Below, one piece after another: positions 8,801 to 20,327 of a stretch of DNA of 39,073 nucleotides. Position numbers and translations under genes: made by a program. The notes beneath the pieces were generated by a model that made no database searches, was not told the DNA's origin, and worked only from the letters and a program-made list of their open reading frames with translations. The stretch's first letter is position 1; each line of letters starts with the position of its first letter. This DNA comes from Actinomadura kijaniata NBRC 14229 (GTDB lineage Bacteria > Actinomycetota > Actinomycetes > Streptosporangiales > Streptosporangiaceae): NCBI RefSeq assembly GCF_001552175.1, contig NZ_BCQR01000116.1:1-39073 (forward strand), given 5' to 3'.

Positions 8801-11181
8801 TCGGCGTTCACACGCGGTCGGACGGTGAATGGTCCCGGCGCGCCACCGGAGTGCTGGGCGCGGGGGCGGGCGCGGGCGCCGCCGAGACGGCCGGGAACGC
8901 CGTCCAGGCCCCGGGCGGGGCGGGTCTCGAACGGCTGGCCCGGCGGCTCGACGCGGCGGGCTACGAGCACGACGGCGTGTACAGGAGCGTGCGCGGGTTC
9001 GCCACCGGCGCGGGCGGTGCCGTCCATACCCGGACGGCCCTTCCGGACGGCGTCGGCGCGGACGGGTTCGGGTTCCACCCGGCGTTGCTGGCCGCCGCCC
9101 TCGACGGGGCGTTGGCGGAGGCGTCGGCGGAGGCGGAGACCCCGTTCCCCGTCCGGTTCGCCGACGTCCGGTCGCACGCGACCGGCGCCGTCGAGGCCAC
9201 TGTCCGGTGTTCCGCCGGGGAGGACGGCTCCGTGTCCGTCGCGCTGCTGGACGGCGCGGGCACGCCCCTGCTCACGATCGGCGCGGTCGTCTCCCGGCCG
9301 CTCCGCGAGGAGGACCTCACGTCCGCGCCGGGCGGGCCGCTCCACTCCCCGCTGGCGCTGGAGTGGACGCCGCTGTCCCCCGTGCGGGTCGTCGGCGCGC
9401 CGCGCGGCGACCTCGCCGACCTGCTGGCCGCTCCGGCCGGCACGGGCGTGCCCGGCGTGCTCACCCTGGCGGTCCCGCCGAGCGACGGGTCCGGTCCGGC
9501 GGCCGCGCACGCCACCGCCGAACGGGTGCTGCGGATGATCCAACAGTGGTTGGAGCAGGACCGGTTCGCCGACTCGCGGCTGGTCGTGCTGACCCGGCGC
9601 GCCGTCTCCACCGGTCCCGGCGACCCGGTCGCCGATCTTCCGGCCGCCGCCGTCTGGGGCCTGGTGCGGTCCGCCCAGAACGAGCACCCCGACCGGCTCG
9701 TCCTGCTCGACCACGACGGCACCGGCTCCTCGGACCGGGCCGTCGACGCGGCCCTCGGCACCGGTGAGCCGCAGCTCGCCCTCCGCGACGGCGTGTGCCT
9801 GGTCCCCCGCCTCACGCCCACCGCCGGGGCCGACGGTGACGCACCCGCCCTCGATCCCGAGGGGACCGTCCTGGTCACCGGCGGCACCGGCACCCTCGCC
9901 GCGCACGTCGCCCGCCACCTCGTCACCCGGTACGGGGCGGGCCGTCTCCTGCTCGTCAGCCGGCGCGGCCCCGACGCGCCGGGCGCGCAGGAACTGCGCG
10001 CCGAGCTGACCGGCGCGGGCGCCGAGGTCACCGTCGCCGCCTGCGACGTCAGCGACCGCGACGACCTGGCCGCCCTGCTCGCCGCCATCCCCGCCGAGCA
10101 CCCCCTCACCGCCGTCGTCCACACCGCCGGGGTCCTCGACGACGCCGTCCTCACCAACCTCACCCCGCAGCGGCTGCACCGCGTTCTCCGGCCGAAGGTG
10201 GACGCGGCCTGGCACCTGCACGAGCTCACCCGCGACCTACCGCTGACCGCGTTCGTGCTGTTCTCCTCCGCCGCCGCAACCCTGGGCACCCCAGGACAAG
10301 CCAACTACGCCGCCGCCAACGCCTACCTCGACGCCCTCGCCCACCACCGCCACACCCACACCCTCCCCGCCACCAGCCTCGCCTGGGGACTGTGGACCGA
10401 CACCAGCGAGATGACCGGAAACCTGAACGAGGGCGACCTCGACCGGCTCTCCGCCACCGGGTTCCGGCCGCTGTCGGCTCCCGAAGCGCTCGACCTCTTC
10501 GACGCCGCGTTCCACGACGCCCGCGACCCCCACCTCGTCCTCGCGCGGACCGACCGGGGCGCGATCCGGCGGCACGCGCAGGACGGCACGCTGCCGGTGC
10601 TCTTCGAACGGCTCGCCCCCGCCCGGCTGCGGCAGGCCGGTGCGGAGGGCGCGGCGCTGACCGAGCGGCTGCGCGGACTGGACGCGCAGCGGCGCGGGCA
10701 GGTGCTGCTCGACGTGGTCCGCGCGCACGTCGCGGCCACCCTGGGGCACGGGTCCGCCGCCGACGTCGCGCCCGGGCAGGCGCTCAAGGACCTCGGTTTC
10801 GACTCCCTCACCGCCGTCATGCTGCGCAACCGGCTGGCGGCCGCGACCGGCGTCCGGCTCGCGACCACGCTGGTCTTCGACCACCCCACCGTCATCGCGA
10901 TCGCCGAGCATCTCAACGAGCGGTTCGGCGACGGCGCGGACGGCGCCACCCCCCTCCAGGCCGAGCTGGAACGGCTGGAGGCGGCGGTGGCCGACGCCGA
11001 CCTGGACGACGCGGGCCGGGACCGGTTCGAGGCCCGGCTGCGGGCGCTGCTGCTGCGGGTCACCGAGTCGCGGGCGGAACGGGACGCGCCCGTCGACGAC
11101 GACCTGGCGTCGGTCAGCGACGACGAGCTGTTCGAGGTGCTCGACGAGGAGCTCGGCCTGTCCGGGACCGACCAGCGATGA
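5803..11181 (+). CDS. Type I modular PKS, KS-AT-DH(inactive)-KR-ACP, methylmalonyl-type AT
   Basis: The protein has 1792 residues. The ATG start follows a GAGGGGG ribosome site at 5792-5798 and begins with a coiled N-terminal docking helix rich in Leu, Arg and Lys. Domains: KS about residues 38-470 (Cys207), AT 565-870 (GHSQGE, Ser647; YASH from Tyr738, the known methylmalonyl signature), DH-like region 890-1190, KR 1350-1600 (LDD motif, Tyr1502), ACP 1630-1705 (Ser1668), then a C-terminal docking region. In the DH the catalytic His is replaced by Tyr937 and the catalytic Asp by Ala1097, so dehydration is very unlikely and the module should leave a beta-hydroxyl. Upstream nucleotide extensions of this frame are only a shadow of the preceding PKS gene. 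The AT region has unusual base composition (see 7150-8455). It is probably the penultimate elongation module, because the next gene looks terminal. Confidence 0.96.
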   Translation: MDTPDEKVVEALRTSLLENKRLRRRLQQRAEAATEPVAIVGMACRYPGDVRSPDDLWRLVTEGRDAITGFPADRGWTLDDLYDPDPDAQGKSYVREGGFLHDAADFDPGFFGISPREALAMDPQQRLLLETAWETFENAGLDPETLRGSRTGVFTGVMYGDYATRLRRMPEGLEDQVVTGSAGSVASGRISYVYGFEGPAVSLDTACSSSLVALHLAVQALRNGECDLALAGGVTVMATPIAFTGFSRQRGLAPDARCKSFAAAADGTSWGEGVGLLLVERLSDARRNGHQILAVVRGSAVNQDGQSSQLTAPNGPSQQRVIRQALANAGLTPSEVDAVEAHGTGTPLGDPIEAQAVIATYGQDRDRPLWLGSIKSNIGHTQAAAGVAGVIKMVQAMRHGVLPCTLHVDEPTPHVDWDEGRVALLTEAQPWPGPSRRAAVSSFGVSGTNAHVILEQAPEPDPEPAEREKHTGPMAWLLSARTEAALRDQAERLLEHLEANPDLDPAAVAATLATRTAFPHRAAVIGDDLKDLIEPLTALAAGLPHNRLVEGTATAGKTVFVFPGQGSQWAGMGLELMESSPVFAEHLRACDEALRPHTGWSLLDVLGDETALERVDVVQPALFSIMVSLARLWQHHGVHPDAVIGHSQGEIAAAHIAGALSLNDAAKIVALRSQAIHTLTANGAMAAIPLPADQIPTSDTISIAAINSPTTTIVSGDTDAVASLVAAHPGAKTIPVDYASHSPHVQPLHDHLLDILSDITPTTPDIPIHSTVSDITTNTPFDARYWYDNLRNTVQFHPTLTTLLHTGHTRFIEISAHPVLTTAIQDNPDAIAIGTLRRNHGTPTQLLHALATAHTHGITTNPLHPTNPHTPLPTYAFQHQRYWLEATTGAGVDDVASAGLEESAHPLLAALVELPEGRGLAATGRVGTDTHPWLAGYLVQGTAVLPAVAVLDLVLSTGRHLGLHHLEELTLDGPIVLPEDGGVDLRVQVSGPDDAGRHTVGVHTRSDGEWSRRATGVLGAGAGAGAAETAGNAVQAPGGAGLERLARRLDAAGYEHDGVYRSVRGFATGAGGAVHTRTALPDGVGADGFGFHPALLAAALDGALAEASAEAETPFPVRFADVRSHATGAVEATVRCSAGEDGSVSVALLDGAGTPLLTIGAVVSRPLREEDLTSAPGGPLHSPLALEWTPLSPVRVVGAPRGDLADLLAAPAGTGVPGVLTLAVPPSDGSGPAAAHATAERVLRMIQQWLEQDRFADSRLVVLTRRAVSTGPGDPVADLPAAAVWGLVRSAQNEHPDRLVLLDHDGTGSSDRAVDAALGTGEPQLALRDGVCLVPRLTPTAGADGDAPALDPEGTVLVTGGTGTLAAHVARHLVTRYGAGRLLLVSRRGPDAPGAQELRAELTGAGAEVTVAACDVSDRDDLAALLAAIPAEHPLTAVVHTAGVLDDAVLTNLTPQRLHRVLRPKVDAAWHLHELTRDLPLTAFVLFSSAAATLGTPGQANYAAANAYLDALAHHRHTHTLPATSLAWGLWTDTSEMTGNLNEGDLDRLSATGFRPLSAPEALDLFDAAFHDARDPHLVLARTDRGAIRRHAQDGTLPVLFERLAPARLRQAGAEGAALTERLRGLDAQRRGQVLLDVVRAHVAATLGHGSAADVAPGQALKDLGFDSLTAVMLRNRLAAATGVRLATTLVFDHPTVIAIAEHLNERFGDGADGATPLQAELERLEAAVADADLDDAGRDRFEARLRALLLRVTESRAERDAPVDDDLASVSDDELFEVLDEELGLSGTDQR
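6148..6266 (+). repeat. KS tract near-identical to 11603-11721
   Basis: The KS of the second PKS gene and the KS of the third share this stretch, with a few differences around 6214-6218, at a constant offset of 5455. Confidence 0.8.
7150..8455 (+). other. Compositional island over the AT of the second PKS gene
   Basis: From the KS-AT linker to just after the AT, codon use shifts to ACC, CCC, CAC, CAA and GAA-rich words, with stretches of alternating AC and CC and fewer G-ending codons than the KS before or the DH after. This suggests an AT segment from a different donor or recombination history. Confidence 0.6.
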
Positions 11182-11260
11182 CCCGACACCGTCCGGCCGC
11201 GGCCGGACCGCCGCCCGTACCGCCGCCCGCCTGACCGCCGTTCCGGGAGGACTGCCCCGC

Positions 11261-15662
<4,402 letters not shown>

Positions 15663-15673
<11 letters not shown>

Positions 15674-17135
15674 CGTCATCATCGTCGGCGCCGGCCCCGT
15701 CGGGCTCATGCTCGCCTGCGAACTCCGGCTGGCCGGAACGGAGGTCGTCGTCCTGGAGGGCCGCGCCGCGCCGCCCGGGCACGCGCCCGGCGTGGCCGTC
15801 AACGGAGGCGTCGTCGAGCTCCTGGAGATGCGCGGGCTGATGGACGACTGCCGTCCCGACGGCTTCGAGTTCCCGATGGCCCACTTCGCGCACGTCTGGC
15901 TCGATCCCGGGCGGCTCGCCGACCGCCACCCGTACAACTTCTCGCTGCCCCACACCCGGCTGATCCACCACCTCGCCGAACGCGCCCGGGCGCTGGGCGC
16001 GGACCTGCGCTTCGGCCACCGCGTCCGCGACCTGGCCCAGGACGCGGACTCCGTCGAGGTCCGGACCGACGGCCCGGACGGCGAGCGCACGACGCGCGGC
16101 CGGTACCTGGTCGGCTGCGACGGCGCGCGCAGCGCGGTCCGCCGGGCGGCGGGCATCGGCTTCCCCGGACACGAGGAGCCGTTCCACGGGATCGTCGCCG
16201 ACCTCCGGATCGACCCCGACCACGTCCTCAACCAGCACCTCGGCGCGAAGGAGCACCCCGCCGGGCTGTTCGCGGTGAGCCCCGTCGCGCCCGGGACCGT
16301 CCGGGTGCTGACGGCCCTGTTCGGCGTCGAACCCCCGAGCCGGGACGGCGCCCCCTCGCCCGACGAGGTCCGCGACTGCGTCCGCCGCGTCGCGGACGTC
16401 GCGTTCACCGGCGGCGAACCGCTCTGGTCGGCCCGCTGGTCCAACGAGACGCGGCTCGCCGAACGCTACCGCGCGGGCCGGGTGTTCCTGGCGGGAGACG
16501 CCGCGCACGTCCACTTCCCCCTCGGCGGCCAGGCCCTCAGCACCGGCCTGGACGACGCGGTGAACCTCGGCTGGAAACTCGCCGCCGACCTCGCCGGGCA
16601 GGCCCCCGCCGGGCTGCTCGACACCTACGCGACCGAGCGCCGCCCCGTCGGGGAACGGGCCTGCCGCACGACGCGCGCGCAGGTGGCGCTGCTGCATCCG
16701 CTGACCGAGCTCCGCGAGGTCTTCGCCGAGCTCGTGACGTTCCCCGACGTCAACGAGTACCTGGTCACGATGGTCGGCGGCACCGACACCCGGTACCGGT
16801 TCACCGACGACGGCTCCGCCCACCCGCTGCTCGGCCGCCGGATCCCGGGGATCGCGGCCGCCGCCCGGTCCGTCCCCGACCTGGCCGCGGCGTGGGCGTC
16901 CGGCCGGGGCGTGCTGCTCGACATGGGCGACGGCCCCGACACCCGGTTCGACCTCACCGGCTGGACCGACCGGGTGGCCCTGGTCCGGTCCAAGCCGCTT
17001 CCCGGCGTCGACGCCGAGGCGCTGCTGCTCCGGCCCGACGGCCGCGTCTGCTGGGCGACGCGCGGCGGGGACGGCGACGACGGTCTCGCCGAGGCCCGCG
17101 CGGCGTGGTTCGGCGGCCCGGCCACCACGGATTAG
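15663..17135 (+). CDS. FAD-dependent monooxygenase-fold protein, candidate PyrE3/ChlE3-like cyclase
   Basis: The protein has 490 residues, preceded by GGAGG at 15650-15654. It starts inside the end of the PKS gene (11-nt overlap). It shows the three FAD motifs of the PHBH/PgaE aromatic hydroxylase family: GAGPVG near residues 8-13, CDGARS at 152-157, and GDAAH from Gly278, followed by a GGQALSTGLDDA segment. The C-terminal part has the length of the thioredoxin-like domain of PgaE-type enzymes. Family knowledge: most relatives hydroxylate aromatics, but PyrE3 of pyrroindomycin has this fold and performs a [4+2] reaction that builds a dialkyldecalin; similar genes occur in spirotetronate clusters. 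The position next to the tetronate cassette, and the lack of any aromatic substrate, favour that role. A hydroxylase or epoxidase acting on the polyketide remains possible. The fold is certain; the cyclase role is an inference. Confidence 0.9.
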
Positions 17136-17180
17136 GGATCACTTAAGCCGCGCACCGCAGCATGACGGTGGCAGGCGAAA

Positions 17181-17186
17181 AGAGGA
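17181..17186 (+). promoter_or_regulatory. Ribosome binding site that fixes the KAS III start
   Basis: AGAGGA lies 5 nt before the ATG at 17192. The in-frame ATG at 17162 has no Shine-Dalgarno sequence, so the shorter protein is preferred. Confidence 0.7.
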
Positions 17187-17191
17187 CGAGC

Positions 17192-18220
17192 ATGGACGTG
17201 TACCTTCACTCGGCCGGCACGGTGCTGCCCGGCCCGCCCGTGGACATCCCGACCCTGGCCAAGAGGTTCGGCCTGCCCTCCGTGTGGGAGCAGTGGGTGG
17301 ACTCCTTCATCGACACCCCGGTCCGGCACTACTCGGTCGACCTGGACTCCGGGGAGACCCGCTTCTCCCTGACCGACCTGGCCACGACCGCCGGGGAACG
17401 CGCGCTCGCGGCCGCCGGGACCGCCCCGGACCGGATCGACCTCATCGTGATGGGCACCTCCTCGCCCGACATGCTCATGCCCGCCACCGTCAACGTCGTC
17501 GCCGACCGGCTGGGCGTCGACGACGTGGCCACCTACCAGCTCCAGTCGGGCTGCGCGGGCGCGGTCCAGGCGCTGGACGTCGCGCGGCGGCTGCTGCGCT
17601 CCGGCGAGCACCGGACCGCGCTGGTGCTCGGCGCCGACTCGTGCGCCAGGCACCTCGACCTCACCGTGGACGTCAGCGCCCTGCCGCCGGGCGAGCAGGT
17701 CAACGGCGTGCTGTTCGGCGACGGCGCGGGAGCGGCGGTGCTCGGCACCAAGCCGGGCGACAACGGGATCGCGCTCCGCTGGACGCGCGTGCGCTGCGTC
17801 GGGCGCGGACGGGAACCCGGCCAGACCCTGAACTGGTTCGGCGCGGCCGACCGGCACGTCGACCGGCCCGCCGCCGTCGAGGACTACCAGGCGGTGCAGG
17901 AGGCGGTGCCGCCGCTGGCCGCCGCGACGCTCGACGAGGTCCTCGACGCGCTCGACTGGGACCGCGGAGAACTGGACTACGTGCTGCCCCCGCAGCTCTC
18001 GGGGCGGATGACCGACGCGATCCTCGCCCGGCTCGACGTCCCGGACGCCCGCGAGGTCAGCTGCGTCCGGGAGACCGGCAACACCGGCAACGCGCTGCCG
18101 TTCTTCCAGCTCGAACGGCTGCTGCCCCACATGATCACCGGGGATCGGGCGGTCGGCGTGGCGATCGAGTCGAGCAAGTGGATCAAGGCGGGTTACGCGC
18201 TGGAGAAGGTGGGCCCATGA
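17192..18220 (+). CDS. Tetronate-type ketoacyl-ACP synthase III-like enzyme
   Basis: The protein has 342 residues, the usual length of the FabH/KAS III fold. The nucleophile is Cys121 (SGCAGA). The FabH triad His position (normally in a PHQAN motif) reads PPQLSG at residues 266-271, so His is replaced by Pro267; the Asn is retained as Asn297 (GNTGN). Known relatives such as RkD condense a beta-ketoacyl-ACP with glyceryl-ACP, forming the C-C and C-O bonds of a tetronate; they are not fatty acid starters. Gene context supports this role: the TE-less PKS ends upstream, and the FkbH-like gene follows with an ATGA overlap at 18217-18220, as in the abyA1-A2 order of abyssomicin. Without the His it is not expected to decarboxylate malonyl-ACP in the standard way. 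The family call is strong; whether the His loss is general in this branch needs an alignment. Confidence 0.93.
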   Translation: MDVYLHSAGTVLPGPPVDIPTLAKRFGLPSVWEQWVDSFIDTPVRHYSVDLDSGETRFSLTDLATTAGERALAAAGTAPDRIDLIVMGTSSPDMLMPATVNVVADRLGVDDVATYQLQSGCAGAVQALDVARRLLRSGEHRTALVLGADSCARHLDLTVDVSALPPGEQVNGVLFGDGAGAAVLGTKPGDNGIALRWTRVRCVGRGREPGQTLNWFGAADRHVDRPAAVEDYQAVQEAVPPLAAATLDEVLDALDWDRGELDYVLPPQLSGRMTDAILARLDVPDAREVSCVRETGNTGNALPFFQLERLLPHMITGDRAVGVAIESSKWIKAGYALEKVGP

Positions 18221-20103
18221 CCGGCGGCGCCGTCCCGGCCGACGACGTCACGCTGGCCGGCCTGCACCGGTCGGGGCGCCTCGCGGCGTCCTACCCGCGG
18301 GTGCCCGGCCTGCTGGCCGACCTCCCCGACGACGAGCTGACCCGCGCCGGGCACCTGCTCGCCCGGCTCGACCCCGACGAGGTGCTGCGCCACCACCCGT
18401 CCACCCCGGTGCTCACGGTGGCGGTGACCGGGCACAGCACGCTCGGCCCCCTGGTCCCCCCGCTCACCGCCGAGCTGGCCCGGCACGGCATGCTCGCGCG
18501 GCCGCGCCTGTCCGACTTCGACGGCTACGTCTTCGACCTCGGCGACCCCGGCAGCGCGCTGTACGCGGCGGGCCCCGACCTCGTGCTGTGCGTGCTGGAC
18601 CCCGACATCGTGTTCGACGAGGTCCCGGTGCCCTGGACGGTCGCGGACGTCGAACGGACCCTGGACGCCAAGGTCGCGCTCGTGCGCGGCCTGGCGGCCG
18701 CCTGCCACCGCCGGACCGACGCCACGCTGGTGCTCAACACCCTCCCGCTGCCCCGCCGGTTCACCGCCCAGCTCGTCGACCACCGGTCCCGCGCCCGGCT
18801 CGGCGCGGCCTGGCGCGCGGCCAACGCGCGGCTGCTGACCCTCGGCGAGGAGTTCCCGTCGGTCGTCACCCTGGACCTGGACCCGCTGCTCGCCGAGGGG
18901 ATCGCCGCCGAGGACCCCCGGCTGGGCCGCTACGCCGGGATGGGGCTGTCGCCCGCGCTGCTGGCCCGGTACGCCCGCGAGATCGGCCACCTCGCCCGAC
19001 ACCTGACCGGCCGCGGCAAGAAGGCGCTGGTCTGCGACCTGGACGGCACGCTGTGGGGCGGGGTGCTCGGCGACGACGGGCCGGACGGCGTCGAGGTGGG
19101 CGAGGGCCCGCGCGGCGCGGCGTTCACCGCGTTCCAGAAGGTGGTCCGGCAGCTCGGGTCCCAGGGCGTCCTGCTGGCCGTGGTGAGCAAGAACGACCCC
19201 GGCCCGGTGGACGAGGCGCTGCGCGAGCACCCCCGGATGACCCTGCGGCCCGCCGACCTGGTCCGGGTGGCGGCGAGCTGGCGGCCCAAGCCCGACGGCA
19301 TCGCCGAGCTGGCCAGGGACCTCAACCTCGGAGCGGACTCCTTCGTCTTCGTCGACGACAGCGCCTACGAGTGCGGGCTCGTCCGGCACGCGCTGCCCGA
19401 GGTGACGGTCGTCCGGCTCGACGAGGAGCCCGCCCTGCACGTCGACCGGCTGCTGCGCGACGGCTGGTTCGACACCCGGGAGCTGAACGCCGAGGACCGC
19501 GCCCGCCCCGCCCGCTACCGGGAGGAGCTCGGCCGCCAGAGCTTCCTCGACTCGTTCGACTCGATCGCCGACTACCTGAGCGAACTGGGGGTGTGGGTCC
19601 GGCTCGCGCCGGTCACCGAGGCGGAGATCCCCCGCGCCGCACAGCTCACCCTGCGCACCAACCAGTTCCACACGGCCGTCCGGCGGCTACAGCCGGCGCA
19701 GGTGTCCGCGCTCGCCGCCGGGCCCGGCACGCGCGTGCTCGGCATCAGCTCCGGGGACCGCTTCGGCGACAACGGCATGGTCGGGCTGATCGTCACGCGG
19801 GCGGAGGGCGGCGTCCTGCGCATCGACAACTTCGTCCTGAGCTGCCGGGTGTTCTCCCGCGGCATCGAGACCGCGTGCCTGGCCGCCGTCCTCGCGGACG
19901 CCAGGGCCACCGGGGCGGGCGCCGTCGAGGCCGTCTACCGGCCGGGTCCCCGGAACGCCGGGGTGCGGGACCTGTATCCCGACCACGGCTTCGTCCCGGC
20001 CGGCGAGGAGGACGGCGCCCTCCTGTTCCGGCACGACCTGGCCGACGTCGCCGCGCCGCCCCCGCACATCCGCTTCGTCGAGTCCCTGGAGGAGACCCAT
20101 TGA
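18217..20103 (+). CDS. FkbH-like glyceryl-ACP synthase (HAD-superfamily, three-part protein)
   Basis: The protein has 628 residues and starts in the ATGA overlap with the KAS III gene. Residues 1-255 form the N-terminal SGNH-like region typical of full-length FkbH proteins. A HAD phosphatase core follows, with DLDGT at 274-278 (Asp274, Asp276) and the later motifs VVSKND and FVDDS. The C-terminal 170 residues resemble a GNAT domain (RTNQFHTAVRRL, then GDNGMVG). Known relatives take 1,3-bisphosphoglycerate, dephosphorylate it and load the glyceryl group onto a free ACP. In tetronate clusters this C3 unit supplies the ring carbons that do not come from the PKS. The neighbouring ACP gene is its expected partner. 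In other pathways glyceryl-ACP is converted to methoxymalonyl-ACP, but the dehydrogenases and methyltransferase for that are absent here. Confidence 0.95.
   Translation: MTGGAVPADDVTLAGLHRSGRLAASYPRVPGLLADLPDDELTRAGHLLARLDPDEVLRHHPSTPVLTVAVTGHSTLGPLVPPLTAELARHGMLARPRLSDFDGYVFDLGDPGSALYAAGPDLVLCVLDPDIVFDEVPVPWTVADVERTLDAKVALVRGLAAACHRRTDATLVLNTLPLPRRFTAQLVDHRSRARLGAAWRAANARLLTLGEEFPSVVTLDLDPLLAEGIAAEDPRLGRYAGMGLSPALLARYAREIGHLARHLTGRGKKALVCDLDGTLWGGVLGDDGPDGVEVGEGPRGAAFTAFQKVVRQLGSQGVLLAVVSKNDPGPVDEALREHPRMTLRPADLVRVAASWRPKPDGIAELARDLNLGADSFVFVDDSAYECGLVRHALPEVTVVRLDEEPALHVDRLLRDGWFDTRELNAEDRARPARYREELGRQSFLDSFDSIADYLSELGVWVRLAPVTEAEIPRAAQLTLRTNQFHTAVRRLQPAQVSALAAGPGTRVLGISSGDRFGDNGMVGLIVTRAEGGVLRIDNFVLSCRVFSRGIETACLAAVLADARATGAGAVEAVYRPGPRNAGVRDLYPDHGFVPAGEEDGALLFRHDLADVAAPPPHIRFVESLEETH
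20088..20094 (+). promoter_or_regulatory. Ribosome binding site supporting a TTG start
   Basis: GGAGGAG ends 5 nt before TTG 20100-20102, the start of the free ACP, whose first bases overlap the FkbH stop codon (TTGA). Confidence 0.65.
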
Positions 20104-20327
20104 CGACCATCGACGACTTCCTGCTCCTGGTCCGCGACGAGATCGGCCTGACGGTCGGGCCCGAGCACGCCGAACTGCCGCTGGACCAGGTCCCGGGCTG
20201 GGACTCGATGCACCTGCTGTCCCTGCTGTCGGCGCTGGAGCGCACGACCGGACGGCCGGTGTCGCTGCCGGACGTGCTGGAGGCCCGGAACCTGCACCAG
20301 ATCCACGAGGTGGTGACGCGGGCATGA
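20100..20327 (+). CDS. Discrete acyl carrier protein for glyceryl transfer
   Basis: The protein has 75 residues. The phosphopantetheine attachment site is WDSM with Ser36, followed by the helix that carrier proteins use for recognition. The start is TTG, chosen because GGAGGAG sits just upstream and because start and stop overlap as TTGA with the FkbH gene; no better start is available without losing the first helix. It probably carries the glyceryl group made by the FkbH-like enzyme and presents it to the KAS III-like enzyme, like the free ACPs of other tetronate clusters (for example abyA3). It is compact and lacks docking tails, unlike the PKS ACP domains in this window. The downstream gene starts in an ATGA overlap (20324-20327), so translation is probably coupled. 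Confidence 0.93.
   Translation: MTTIDDFLLLVRDEIGLTVGPEHAELPLDQVPGWDSMHLLSLLSALERTTGRPVSLPDVLEARNLHQIHEVVTRA

Noticed and set aside
17129..17147. GGATTAG and ACTTAAG before the KAS III gene as a fifth activator site
   Set aside because: The spacing is 12 bp, not 11; the first word contains the stop codon of the FAD gene; and the tight gene packing argues for read-through from the PKS operon.
17162..17191. Earlier ATG for the KAS III gene
   Set aside because: It has no Shine-Dalgarno sequence. ATG 17192 has AGAGGA at a good distance, and KAS III proteins start close to that point.
18217..20327. Methoxymalonyl-ACP extender pathway
   Set aside because: The FkbH-like protein and ACP would fit, but the acyl-CoA dehydrogenase, 3-hydroxyacyl-CoA dehydrogenase and O-methyltransferase of that pathway are absent, while tetronate genes are present.
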